Positions 52,901-61,741 of a stretch of DNA of 64,000 bases are shown here, one piece after another. The position numbers and the translations under genes were made by a program. Source of the stretch: Leptospiraceae bacterium (GTDB lineage: Bacteria > Spirochaetota > Leptospiria > Leptospirales > Leptospiraceae); assembly GCA_024233835.1 (NCBI GenBank), contig JACKPC010000001.1, forward strand, positions 1,240,001-1,304,000, read 5' to 3'. Position 1 is the first letter of the stretch; every line of letters starts with the position of its first letter. The notes under the pieces are model-generated. The model was not told the DNA's origin. It ran no database searches and worked only from the letters and a program-made list of their open reading frames with translations.

Positions 52901-53468
52901 TAAGTTTATTGGATCCACTTGTTTCTTCTCCCTTCGTGTTGTTACCGGAGACTGCCAGAAGGTATTTGGCACCATTCGGGGGACTGGTTCCGAGGTTGAG
53001 CATATATATATAAGAGCTTGCCCCGGTTTTCCAGAGTTTTGTAATACGGGAGAGTTTTTGGTTTTCGGCAGATGCCCAATAAAGGGAGTAAAAATTTATT
53101 TCTGTTTCGTCTACAGCTTTTGCAATTTTCACTGGTCCGGCAATTTTTCCCTTCGTAGGATCAATGTCCACAAAGTCCAATTTACCCGGAGCTTTTTCAC
53201 TAACAACGGAAGTTCCACCAGTAATTTCTTTTTTTACAGAGGTTGTCGTGGATAAACTTCCGGCACTCACATTTAATGAGGCATTCTTTACAGTTTCTCC
53301 ACCAGGAGAAAGTAAATTACCTTTTATTGAATACACGGGTTTTGGAGAACTTTTTTGTGTATTAAAAGCGGTGATTCGTATTAAGTTATCCTTGCTACTG
53401 CCTTCCGGTAGAAATGGATTACAGTGGATTATGAATAAAAAAATTATATTGAAAACTATAAATTTCAT
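49905..53468 (-). CDS. Large LamG lipoprotein
   Basis: 1187 residues from ATG 53468, which has AAAGGA about seven bases upstream; the frame could extend to 53498 but without such a site. Lipobox FLFIIHC (Cys16). Domains: regulatory-like segment; three ~100-residue repeats with KASDE(T/S)...TYA-(L/V)-Y-(W/F)-G (~100-460); a DUF5018-like domain (~480-580, TQNYTVSV); a fibronectin-III-like part (~690-800); and two LamG domains (~800-985 and ~995-1187, ending SIDELRIYDRSL and SIDDVRIYNREL). It converges on the giant lipoprotein and shares its LamG type, so both may be surface binding proteins of one set. Confidence 0.83.
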   Translation of the reverse strand: MKFIVFNIIFLFIIHCNPFLPEGSSKDNLIRITAFNTQKSSPKPVYSIKGNLLSPGGETVKNASLNVSAGSLSTTTSVKKEITGGTSVVSEKAPGKLDFVDIDPTKGKIAGPVKIAKAVDETEINFYSLYWASAENQKLSRITKLWKTGASSYIYMLNLGTSPPNGAKYLLAVSGNNTKGEETSGSNKLINDTQAKFLTDENGQYEMKLNPGSFKVTIVSESGVELGEISVSLPETITADTPPPTPVATSGTMVMTVTAFGEDGSDAKPVVFTSPTHAAEALNFTDTDGNKGYIAGNLSITKASDETDVTTYAVYFGSSATEIIGNPIAILSKTNQNISYTLASTAIPAMATHLLAFTKNGTVQMSTGVSTAISDLISPPTLTASSLNFSDSDVSVGKIGGILTIGKASDESNITSYALYWGTNSSTKLSHITDLAATGTNLSYTFNTNTSIPSGATHFLVFTKNSAGESTNPFSLAITDTNSLSAKEIISFGFSSPTATGIISGTNIAITVPYNTNVTALVANFSISGSSITVGGVNQVSGTTANNFSTPLSYVVTAADASTQNYTVSVTVAANNPPTASLVAFSGGSNIGSVLSGTFTYNDVDGHLPGTHAYQWYRCTDTTSGTCSAISGATNTTYTLVAGDDGKYIRFEVTPKDQYNLAGTAVQSSPSAQYDFTNPTVANGYIFTSNVASTSLTLSWNAASDLATAAGSLSYKVYYATYPCLTSLSSTETLGTLFNTYTGTTSANITGLSAEKAYYFNIVVSDLSGKKTLYTQKREYTFSNLYAYYPFDSNYDDASVNANHGTATGVSLGSNRYSNTSTVATFNGSTSSYISLGTHFSLPTNMTISAWIYRTAAGTDDEIIAWHDATSGHHVEFRIMGTNILQFLINTGTGLNVDSTATIPASTWTHVAVVKTSESYQLYINGVADGNGTISPGTVNTSVVRIGLRADLGGIGMNGSIDELRIYDRSLTANEIKILSADPDKGMLAYYPFNSGSLTDEYAGDGFSDNGTPVNTPTTSTDRYGTANRAYSFSGTNWITTSAAHFPSAAEARTVCGWIKPSSLSATNRAIFFSGDNSNANFAARLSSTEIGLNRNILNGTWYNSYSCTNGTWYHTCFLYTGTNRKIIVNGSTIFNSTKDFNSAATTFYIAGDPVNTDYFIGSIDDVRIYNRELTEAEIYSLYQGEL

Positions 53469-53650
53469 GATTGAGTTTTCCTTTGAATTGTATAGCATAT
53501 AAGACTATACTTTTTTTTATATTTCTATTTTTTTGACAATTATTTTTAAAACTAAAATGCCCTAAATATAAATATGATTCGACACCTTAATGCTCGTAGA
53601 AAAATATTAGTTATCAACTGATTTATGAATTCAGGTGTTAAGGGATAGAA

Positions 53651-54479
53651 ATGAAAGAATTTTTCTTTAAAGAAGGAATTCACCCCAGTGCTATAGTGGA
53701 AGATGGAGCGAAAATAGGGAGTGGTGTTTCGATTGGAGCCTATTCCGTTATAGGTCCCAATGTTGTACTGAAAGACGGTGTGAAAATTGCTCAAAATGTA
53801 ATGGTTTCCGGGTTTACAACTATAGAAGAGGAAGCTGAAATATATCCATTTAATATAATAGGTGGCCCGGCTCAGGATCTGAAATACCTGGAGTATGAAG
53901 GAAAATTGAAGATTGGAAAAAAAGACTATTGTTCGGGAACATACCAGCATACATGCAGGAACTCCTCATTCCGAACATCAGACGGTAATCGGAGATAGTG
54001 TCTATATCATGGCTGCCACTCATATCGGTCATGATGTTATGATTGGTAATCATTCTATTATTGCAAGCGTTGGTATTGCCGGGCACGTAGAAATTGCAGA
54101 CCATGTTGTTCTTGGTGCCAGAGCAGGTTTTCATCAGTTTGTGCATATCGGTCGCTTTGTCATGACGGCCGGTGTAGCAGCCTTCACCAAAGATGTACCT
54201 CCCTTTGCCATATCCGAACATGAAAGACCAAATGAATTTTCCGGCTTAAACGTTATCGGTTTGAAGCGTAATGGGTTTAAGAAGTCGGATATCCAGGAAA
54301 TCAGGGAAATTTACAAGTATCTGTATTCTTTAAAAGGAAAAATAAAAAATAGAACAGGTCCTTTACTGGAGAAATTTCCCGGAAGTGCTTACGCAAAAGA
54401 GATTGCGGAGTTCATTAATAAATCAAAAATGAATATCTGTACTCCGGGAAGAAGGGGAGTCTCCTCGGAAGAAGAATAA
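53651..54479 (+). pseudogene. lpxA: lpxA (UDP-GlcNAc acyltransferase) interrupted by a one-base frameshift
   Basis: The first enzyme of lipid A synthesis. Frame 1 (from ATG 53651) gives the hexapeptide left-handed beta-helix start (IHPSAIVEDGAKIGSGVSIG) as far as KLKIGKK. Frame 2 continues with TIVREHTSIHAGT, the catalytic HIGHDVMIGN, GIAGHVEIADHVVLG, HQFVHIGRFVM and the C-terminal helices. The change of frame falls in an A7 run at 53917-53923; six A would give an intact ~275-residue protein. An essential enzyme would not be expected to be broken, so a sequencing or assembly error is likely. Other explanations are true mutation with a second copy, or transcriptional slippage. Confidence 0.85.
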
Positions 54480-54494
54480 ATATATTCAATAAAG

Positions 54495-54528
54495 AATCTC
54501 AGGGAAGAAGTTCAAACTCCCTGAGATT
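54495..54528. terminator. Bidirectional terminator between lpxA and the DUF2339 gene
   Basis: A perfect 11-bp stem AATCTCAGGGA (54495-54505) / TCCCTGAGATT (54518-54528) with a 12-base loop lies between the convergent stops. T-rich sequence follows on the plus side. Confidence 0.7.
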
Positions 54529-54532
54529 AAAT

Positions 54533-56917
54533 TTACTCTTTTTCTGAACGTATATATAAGAAAGAACCGAAAATTAAGAGTCCTCCTAAAATTAAAAAAG
54601 CGAATATTCGAACAATCGCATCCATTCTGGCCAGGTCGACAAAGAAAACTTTTAAAACTACTACTAAAAAGAGGGCAAGTCCTGTGTAGCGAAGAGCTTT
54701 TTCTTTTTTTTGAATTCCGTAGGTAATACAGGAAATGGCATAGACCGACCACAAAACACTCACCGCACCTTTTTGCAAGCGAGGCATGAAATGTTCAAAA
54801 AACTGCCTTACTTCTAGAGATAAAAATTGGAATAAAAATAAAAGACCGATTACAGCAAAGTAGGATGGTCGTACTTTAGAATCTGAAGAAGTAAATCTTC
54901 GAAAGTTGAATATACTGAAAGCTATTACGAAAAAAGTAAACCAGCGCAGGATAAATTCAAAGAAAGTATATTCACCCTTATACATTCCCATCCCCTCTCC
55001 GAACCAGACGGAAAAGAAAAGAACTGTAAAGCGAAATAATACAAGAATAAGTAGTAGAATACCGATAGCGGAAAATAAAGGATTCTTTGTAGCTGTAAAA
55101 TAGAAGTATATAAGGAAACCAAAAATACACCAGGTGGAAGTTATAAATAATTCTTTTACAGAAGAATTTATAAAGAAAGCATCGAACTCAGCGTTTAAGA
55201 ATAAGAAAAAAGCAATGATTCCCATCCAGAATAGAATGGGTTTCCCCCTACCTTCCAGTTTTTTTAGAGTATGTAAATCATTTTTGTTATCAAAAATTGT
55301 TTCCCCGTATTGTTTGTGTTCAAGATACAAGCCAAGGAAATAAGAAAGGATACTCGAACCGGTTCCGAGCATTCTGCCGATAAAACCCTGCCAGTAATTA
55401 CCGGGTAGAGTATCAAAGCTTGCCGGAAGGTCGAGAAAAAAAGTGCGAAAGCCAAGGATTGTATAAGAAATATAAGATAAGGTAGAGAGAAAGGAGCTTC
55501 CAAGTTTTTTTCCAAGCCAGAGGAGAATAGCAGAAAACAGGGCCCAGGCAAAGGTTAAAGCTCTTTCTTCCAGGAATAAAGGCAGAGTTAAGCCGGTAAA
55601 AAAAACAGCCAGACCTAAGAGAGAAAGTGAAAGTGCTTTATCTTCTATATTTTTCTTATAAAAGAAGTAGACATGAGCTATGTAGTATATTCCTAAAATA
55701 TTACTGACAATAGAGGGATATTTACTTCCGTAGAGATGGTTAATATGGGAATAAGCGAGAATAAAAAATAGAAAGGCATTGCTGATAAGATGGATGATTT
55801 CCAGGGTAGTGCTTTTTTCTTTTTTTAGAATTTTGTAATAATACGCAAGAGCAGAGTGTATTAGAAAAAAGATACACAAGAAAACCATATTTAAAATGAA
55901 ATTTTCCTTTTGATTCTGATGGCTTCCTCCCGCATACAAAAGATAGGTAAAGAAAAATGCGAGGTAATTTAAAAGTCTCCAATTTTTAAAATGGGCGATA
56001 CTCAAAATTCCAATGTTCAGAAGTAACATATACGTATAAAGAGTCGGAAGGTTGGCATTGCCGGTGCTTAAAAGGATGGGTGTAAAAAAGCCTCCGATAA
56101 TTCCAAAAATCGCTACCAGCATAGAATTAGTATAGACCGAAACTACCCCCGCTCCTACTGTAATCAATGCCATGAAGAGAAATTCCAGACCTACGGGAAT
56201 CATTTGATAAAAGTGTCCGGCTGCATAGGTGCTAAAGTAAAAGGTCGCGATACCTCCACCCAATAGCCCTTGAGCTATCAGATGGTATTTTTTATTAATG
56301 AGCTTAATACCTCCTAAAAGCATCGCGGAAGCAGAAAGAAGACCTATGAGTAGCCTTGCTGAGGGACCTATAAGGTTTCGTTCAATACTCCAATTCAAAA
56401 CATAGACCAGGGCACTTACAATCGCAATGATTCCTATGCGTAAAAGCCAGGTGGTAGCTACTGCATATTCCACCGAACCTACCGGAACTTCTTCCTGTCC
56501 GTATAATATCCAACTTTTTATTTTAGATAAAGCTTTACTACCGGTTTCCGGTTTCTCTTCCAAAATTTCCTGCTTAAAGAATACAGGTTCTCTTGAGACA
56601 GATTTTTCTATTACCTCAGGTTGTTTCTCTTCAAGTTTTTCTTCTTGAGGAGTAGCTTCAGCTTTTAAACTAACAAGCCCTGCAGGTGGTTTTGCTCTCA
56701 CAGGTTCTTCTGAAGGAGGGCTGTATATTTTGGCTTCCGGAACTTTTCTTGTTTCCGTTTTTTCTTCTTTTGGAATAGAGACTCCATTTTTTTTGAGCAG
56801 GGTTTCAATATCCCTTAATTGTTCCCTTTGTTTTCGTATTTCCTCTTTTAGTTGGCTTATCATAAAAAGAAGAATTACAAAAAAGATAAATAAAACTACA
56901 AAATATACAGCTTCCAT
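54533..56917 (-). CDS. DUF2339 multi-pass membrane protein
   Basis: 794 residues. One N-terminal helix, a coiled-coil and Pro/Glu-rich linker (about 25-150), then about 20 hydrophobic helices to the end. Key DUF2339 features are WLLRIGIIAIVSALVYVLNW, LIAQGLLGGGIATFYFSTYA, and IIGGFFTPILL. The family function is unknown. The ATG is immediately after the stop of the SPFH gene (56918), so the two are translated as a unit. Confidence 0.85.
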   Translation of the reverse strand: MEAVYFVVLFIFFVILLFMISQLKEEIRKQREQLRDIETLLKKNGVSIPKEEKTETRKVPEAKIYSPPSEEPVRAKPPAGLVSLKAEATPQEEKLEEKQPEVIEKSVSREPVFFKQEILEEKPETGSKALSKIKSWILYGQEEVPVGSVEYAVATTWLLRIGIIAIVSALVYVLNWSIERNLIGPSARLLIGLLSASAMLLGGIKLINKKYHLIAQGLLGGGIATFYFSTYAAGHFYQMIPVGLEFLFMALITVGAGVVSVYTNSMLVAIFGIIGGFFTPILLSTGNANLPTLYTYMLLLNIGILSIAHFKNWRLLNYLAFFFTYLLYAGGSHQNQKENFILNMVFLCIFFLIHSALAYYYKILKKEKSTTLEIIHLISNAFLFFILAYSHINHLYGSKYPSIVSNILGIYYIAHVYFFYKKNIEDKALSLSLLGLAVFFTGLTLPLFLEERALTFAWALFSAILLWLGKKLGSSFLSTLSYISYTILGFRTFFLDLPASFDTLPGNYWQGFIGRMLGTGSSILSYFLGLYLEHKQYGETIFDNKNDLHTLKKLEGRGKPILFWMGIIAFFLFLNAEFDAFFINSSVKELFITSTWCIFGFLIYFYFTATKNPLFSAIGILLLILVLFRFTVLFFSVWFGEGMGMYKGEYTFFEFILRWFTFFVIAFSIFNFRRFTSSDSKVRPSYFAVIGLLFLFQFLSLEVRQFFEHFMPRLQKGAVSVLWSVYAISCITYGIQKKEKALRYTGLALFLVVVLKVFFVDLARMDAIVRIFAFLILGGLLIFGSFLYIRSEKE

Positions 56918-58648
56918 CTACGCCTCGTCTTTTACTTTTAGAGCCTGTATATAGCTCAGGGTTTTTTGTATAAACGATGCCATATTATCAAAAAGAGGAT
57001 CTGTTTTATCTGTTTGTAATACTCTAAATTCCTTGATTTCAGGCATGTTTTCTGCAATGCGGGGTAATTCTTTAATCAGTCTTAGGGTTAACTGTTCTGC
57101 ATTCACTTTATTTCGGGCATCTTGTTTTAGGTTCTCTGCCCTGGCCATTAATTCTTCGTATTGATAATTAAGCTCATTTTCTTTGCGCTTGAATTCAAAT
57201 TCTACATCTTTTGAGAGTTTTTCTTTTTCAAGGTTCAGGTTTAATTGCAGTAGTTCTAAGTCTTTCAGTAAATTTGTTTTGAATTTTTCAAAATCCAAGT
57301 TTTTTTCGTGTAGAATTTTTTCTCTTTCGAGTTTTTCTAAGTCTGCTTCTTGCCTAATTTTTTCGAGTCTGCGGTTTTCTTCTATGACAAAAAGCTCACG
57401 TTCTGTTTCTGCACGTTTTTCTTCCTGTTCTTTTACTTCTTGTTGTTTTAGTTCTTCAAGACTACGTTTTAGTTCAATTTCTTTTTCTCTACTTTTTAAC
57501 CTGTTTTCCATTTCCTTTTTTGCGGTAATGGTTTCTTCTTCAAGCTTTAGTTTATGTTGTTCGTTTTTCTTTATGTCTTCATGCCGCTTGGAATCTTCCC
57601 TGAGACGGAGTTGTGTAGCTTCAGTTTCTTTTTCCTGCTTTGTTTTTTCAATTTCCAAATTTGTTTCGGCTGCTCTTGTTTCTTTTAACTGTCTTGTTTC
57701 CGCTTCTTTCTTATGAATTTCATTATCCATTTCTAATTGACTGATGCGGGCTTTCTTTTTCTGTTCATTACGATAGGGGCTCTGCAAATCATTCCAGAGA
57801 GAGGCCGAACTAACAAGGGCTTCTCTGATTTGTACAGTTATAATTTTTATTCCCAGACCTTCTTTTCCTTCGGCTACTCGGCTTAAACGAGAAGTTAATT
57901 CTTCAATCACAGGAGCTTTATCGGTTAGCACCTCTTCCACACTCATCGTTGCAATTTTATCTTTAATTGCGGCCTCAGCCTGCTCGCGTAACTGTGCATT
58001 CACAATTCCTAATGGATCGTTAGAATTACTCAGGTCTAATTTTTTATAGGCTATAGAAAAATCATCAATTTGCCATTGCACATAGGCTAATATATTAATT
58101 CCCTGTTTTTCTTTGCTAATGCAGTTGGCCACTACACCTATGGTTTGCATGGCAGCGGGGATAACTAAATAGGCATCGGTGCGAGGATTATAACGAAAGG
58201 AAATTCCAAGGCCGAGTGTAACGGGTTCTTTTCTATGAATTCGTGTATGAACCACATAGGCATTGGGAGGAACTATGACTCTTCTCCAAAACCATCTGCC
58301 TGTAATCCGAACTCGAATCGGTTCTTTTTCTAATTGTAATTCTTCGGATGATTTAATTCCTGAGTCAGGGAGATAGTTTTGTTTTCTGGGCATGGGTTTC
58401 CTCTCTTCACGTTTTTCTTCAATGTCATTTCTAAGTCTGAAATCCGCAGCACCGCCGGGTGCGGGTGAATAAGCGATATTTTCGTTTACCGAAGCAGGCA
58501 TATCCATCATAGCTTGCTGATAATATGGTTCTTCTGTAGCGGGCATTGGTTCCGGCATCGGTGCCTCGTCGTATTCCTCAAACGTATCTTCCATCGCTTT
58601 TGATTGCTGTTCGAGAAAGACTTCTTTTGCAGCTTTTCGTTTTTGCAT
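56918..58648 (-). CDS. SPFH/Band 7 domain protein with long coiled coil
   Basis: 576 residues. An N-terminal low-complexity acidic part (1-110), an SPFH (stomatin/flotillin) domain at about 115-290 (VIVPPNAYVVHTRIHRKEPV, then AYVQWQIDDFSIAYKKL, EVLTDKAPVIEELTSRL), and a very long Glu/Lys/Arg coiled coil (about 290-530). There is no clear N-terminal membrane helix. SPFH proteins form rings or scaffolds at membranes. The pairing with a DUF2339 membrane protein is likely functional. The long antisense frame over the coiled coil is a shadow. Confidence 0.82.
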   Translation of the reverse strand: MQKRKAAKEVFLEQQSKAMEDTFEEYDEAPMPEPMPATEEPYYQQAMMDMPASVNENIAYSPAPGGAADFRLRNDIEEKREERKPMPRKQNYLPDSGIKSSEELQLEKEPIRVRITGRWFWRRVIVPPNAYVVHTRIHRKEPVTLGLGISFRYNPRTDAYLVIPAAMQTIGVVANCISKEKQGINILAYVQWQIDDFSIAYKKLDLSNSNDPLGIVNAQLREQAEAAIKDKIATMSVEEVLTDKAPVIEELTSRLSRVAEGKEGLGIKIITVQIREALVSSASLWNDLQSPYRNEQKKKARISQLEMDNEIHKKEAETRQLKETRAAETNLEIEKTKQEKETEATQLRLREDSKRHEDIKKNEQHKLKLEEETITAKKEMENRLKSREKEIELKRSLEELKQQEVKEQEEKRAETERELFVIEENRRLEKIRQEADLEKLEREKILHEKNLDFEKFKTNLLKDLELLQLNLNLEKEKLSKDVEFEFKRKENELNYQYEELMARAENLKQDARNKVNAEQLTLRLIKELPRIAENMPEIKEFRVLQTDKTDPLFDNMASFIQKTLSYIQALKVKDEA

Positions 58649-58813
58649 ATCAAACCCCTGTGTATTAATGAGTATGAGTATAACGGGAGGGAATTTTTAT
58701 GTCAATAGGGAAATCAATATTTCGATTACTGTCAGGATAAAAAATAGTTCAAAATCTGATTTGGATTTTTAGGAACTTATATCAGGGTATGAAATATATT
58801 AGAAAATTTATTA

Positions 58814-60286
58814 TTACTTCTTTAAAAACCAGTCATTTTTTAATCTTTCCTTGTAAAGTCCTGAACGGAAATTGAAAGAGCAGTGTAAGCCATTCTCAGA
58901 GAAAAACTGAATATTTCCATAAAGTTGTTTCTTTACAAGATTAAAGATTGTATTCATACCGAAAGAGGGAATATTAGAAAAATCAAAGTTATTCGGTACT
59001 CCTATTCCATCATCTCTAACTGTGACAAAAATAACTTCATTTTTCTTAATTAAGTCTATAAACAGAGTCCCGTTCCTGTCGGGGAAGGCATGTTTTAGCA
59101 CATTCGTAAATAATTCATTTAATACCAGACTGAGTGGAGTAGCGATATCAATTAGTATATCAATATTTTCTATATTAGATTCAACTTTAATTTTATCCGA
59201 TTGTACGTTATAGCTTTCAAATAAGTAATTTAACAATTCATTTATATAATCCTTGACGTTTATTTTGGAAAGACTTTGAGATTGATACATTTTTTTTTGA
59301 ATCAATGAAAATACATAAATTCGATTTTCTGCTTCTATGAGTTCATTTCTTGATTCTTCAGAATCTGAATACAAGCATTGTAAATGTAACAAAGAGCTAA
59401 TAACTTGTAAGTTATTTCTGGTTCTATGATATAGTTCCTGTAGTAATAAAGATTTTTCGTGCAAAGCATTGTGAATGTTTCGTTCATTTAGTTTTTGCTC
59501 AGTAATGTCCTGGGCAAATCCAAGCATTCGGTAAAGTTTTCCACTTTCATCAAATTCTACCTCACCGAAACTTCTCAAGTATCGTATTTCTCCATCTGAA
59601 CGAATGATTCGAAAAGTAACGGGAATTGTTTTTTTTTCAACAAAAGCCTTATAGGAAAGTTCTTTAACTTTCTCTAAGTCTTCGGGGTGAATCATCTGAA
59701 AAATTTCTTCAATTTTTCCGCTAAATTCATCCTTTCTTAGACCGTATAATTCTAACCACTCAGGAGAAACTGTATATAAATTATTCTGTGCATTATATTC
59801 CCAGGCACCCATACGGGTTAATTTTGCTGCATCATTTATTAAAAGTCTCATACGGCTCATTTCTAATTCTTGTTTTTTTCTCTCTGTTATATCTCGAAAG
59901 GTTCCAATGGCTTCAGGTCTTGAAGTGTATTTATTTTTTTTAAAAGAGGATATAACTTCTATCCATCTAACAGTTCCATCATTGTGTAGGACCTGAAGAA
60001 CGTCTGTATATTCTAATTTTTTCTTATTATTTTGTAAATACTCATGGTATTTTTTAAAACGGGATATAATCTTTTTTGAATATTTGATAGGAATAATATC
60101 TGAAAGAGAAAATTTTAAAAAATTTTCAGGACTATAACCTAAAATTTTTTCGATTGAGGGGCTAACAAATGAGAATACCTGTTTTTCGAGATCATAAGCC
60201 CAGATTACATCGGAAATGGTTTCTAATAAAAAATCATATTGCTGATAGTTATGAAAATTTTCTATGTTTTCCAAGTTATTATCCAT
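58814..60286 (-). CDS. Two-PAS sensor histidine kinase, HWE/HisKA_2 type
   Basis: 490 residues, soluble. PAS-1 with PAC (about 15-140, IGTFRDITERKKQ), PAS-2 (about 150-265, LGFAQDITEQKLN), H-box ELYHRTRNNLQVISSLLHLQ, and an ATPase domain with LNELFTNVLKHAF, DDGIGVPN and the FGMNTIFNLVKKQL segment that replaces the usual G2 box. It is 11 bases downstream of the aldehyde dehydrogenase, the third gene of an operon. No response regulator is adjacent. Confidence 0.86.
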   Translation of the reverse strand: MDNNLENIENFHNYQQYDFLLETISDVIWAYDLEKQVFSFVSPSIEKILGYSPENFLKFSLSDIIPIKYSKKIISRFKKYHEYLQNNKKKLEYTDVLQVLHNDGTVRWIEVISSFKKNKYTSRPEAIGTFRDITERKKQELEMSRMRLLINDAAKLTRMGAWEYNAQNNLYTVSPEWLELYGLRKDEFSGKIEEIFQMIHPEDLEKVKELSYKAFVEKKTIPVTFRIIRSDGEIRYLRSFGEVEFDESGKLYRMLGFAQDITEQKLNERNIHNALHEKSLLLQELYHRTRNNLQVISSLLHLQCLYSDSEESRNELIEAENRIYVFSLIQKKMYQSQSLSKINVKDYINELLNYLFESYNVQSDKIKVESNIENIDILIDIATPLSLVLNELFTNVLKHAFPDRNGTLFIDLIKKNEVIFVTVRDDGIGVPNNFDFSNIPSFGMNTIFNLVKKQLYGNIQFFSENGLHCSFNFRSGLYKERLKNDWFLKK

Positions 60287-60297
60287 CTGTTTGTGAA

Positions 60298-61740
60298 CTA
60301 ATATTCCTTAAAACTTATGAATTTTTCCTGCATCATTTCCCTGATAGCATACCGTATACCCTCTTTACCAAAGCCACTATTCTTTATCCCACCGTATGGC
60401 ATATGATCTACTCGAAATGTAGGAACATCATTGATATGAATTCCAAATACTTTAATTGTTTTGATAACTTTCAATATATGGGAGAAATTATTAGAGAAAA
60501 AACCGCATTGCAGTCCGTAAGCAGAGCGATTAACTTTTTGAATGGCTTCATCTAAACTATCATAAGTTTCAATTATCAGAATAGGTCCAAATGCTTCTTC
60601 GCAGTATATACGACAAGAATTTGGTACATTACTGAATACAGTGGCCTCCATTATGGTATTCGTTTTAAGTTTTCCTCCGATATGTAAATTGGCTCCCTTT
60701 TGAATACTTTCTTCCATCCAGTTTTGGATCCTCTCAGCTTCTTTTATTGAAATTAAAGATGAGATTTCGGTTTCTTCCTTAAGTGGATCTCCATAAACAA
60801 GTTTTTCTATCCTTCCACAGAGTAGATTTAAAAATTCCTCAAATCTTTTTCTCGGTAGATGCAACTTTTGAATCGAAATACAAACCTGTCCGGAATAAGC
60901 AAAAGCACCACTCACAATCTTCTCCATCAAACTCGGACTGAATTCTATATTTTCATCCAGAATAAGGGAAGAGTCCGAACCCAATTCCAGGGTAAGTTTT
61001 TTAAAACCAGCTTTTTTCTGGATTTCCTTACCCACTCTCAAACTTCCGGTAAATGAAATCTTTTGAATTAAATCAGATTCCACCAACTTTTTTCCGATAA
61101 CATCTCCTCTTCCGGGTGCTAATTGGACTACTCCGGGAGGAAGACCGGCTTTCTTCAAAGCTTCTATCAAAGCAAGTGCAGATAAGCTTCCCTGTTCGGA
61201 AGGTTTTAAAATAATCGTATTACCGGCGGCAAGTGCCGGGCCGACTTTGTGAGCCACCAGGTTGAAAGGAAAATTAAAAGGTGTAATGGCACCAACAAGT
61301 CCGATAGGTTCCCGGATTGTAAAGCCCAGGCGTCCATTTCCACCTTTCGCTGCATCCATGGGAATGGTTTCTCCCCGAATCTGTTTTGCTTCTTCTGCCG
61401 AAAAACGGTAAGTTTGAATACAACGATCTATTTCTCCTTTTGCATAACGTAAAGGCTTTGCTGTTTCGATACTAATTATTTCTGAAAAAAGTTCTTTTTT
61501 CTCTTCGAATATACGAGATAGCTTATATAATATTTCAGAACGTTCAAAAGCGGGAAGATTTTTATAATCATCAAAGGCATCCTGTGCTACTTGAATTAGC
61601 TCGTCTGCTTCTTCGTCTTTTGTATCTGCTACTTTTGCAATAATTTCTCCGGAATACGGGTTCGAGATAGGAAAGTAGGATTTGGCTTCTTGCCATAAGC
61701 CCTTAGAGAATATTGAAACTTTTTGAAGAGAGTTCTCCAT
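60298..61740 (-). CDS. Aldehyde dehydrogenase family protein
   Basis: 480 residues, full length. Asn156 (PFNFPFN), Lys179 (ILKPSE), Glu252 (LTLELGS) and the nucleophile Cys287 (YSGQVCIS) are all present, as is FTGSLRVG for NAD(P) binding and the C-terminal PYGGIKNSGFGKEG. The SGQVC form is like lactaldehyde dehydrogenase and non-phosphorylating GAPDH types, but the substrate cannot be stated. It starts directly after the stop of the HDOD gene (61742), an unusual partner. Confidence 0.88.
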   Translation of the reverse strand: MENSLQKVSIFSKGLWQEAKSYFPISNPYSGEIIAKVADTKDEEADELIQVAQDAFDDYKNLPAFERSEILYKLSRIFEEKKELFSEIISIETAKPLRYAKGEIDRCIQTYRFSAEEAKQIRGETIPMDAAKGGNGRLGFTIREPIGLVGAITPFNFPFNLVAHKVGPALAAGNTIILKPSEQGSLSALALIEALKKAGLPPGVVQLAPGRGDVIGKKLVESDLIQKISFTGSLRVGKEIQKKAGFKKLTLELGSDSSLILDENIEFSPSLMEKIVSGAFAYSGQVCISIQKLHLPRKRFEEFLNLLCGRIEKLVYGDPLKEETEISSLISIKEAERIQNWMEESIQKGANLHIGGKLKTNTIMEATVFSNVPNSCRIYCEEAFGPILIIETYDSLDEAIQKVNRSAYGLQCGFFSNNFSHILKVIKTIKVFGIHINDVPTFRVDHMPYGGIKNSGFGKEGIRYAIREMMQEKFISFKEY

Positions 61741-61741
61741 T

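Noticed and set aside
52857..53502. Long plus-strand frames opposite the LamG lipoprotein
   Set aside because: No ribosome sites; composition is that of antisense of a Thr/Ser-rich gene. The minus-strand gene has a signal peptide and domains.
57183..57716. 177-codon Ser/Phe-rich plus-strand frame
   Set aside because: It is the antisense of the Glu/Lys coiled coil of the SPFH protein; such low-complexity antisense frames are expected.
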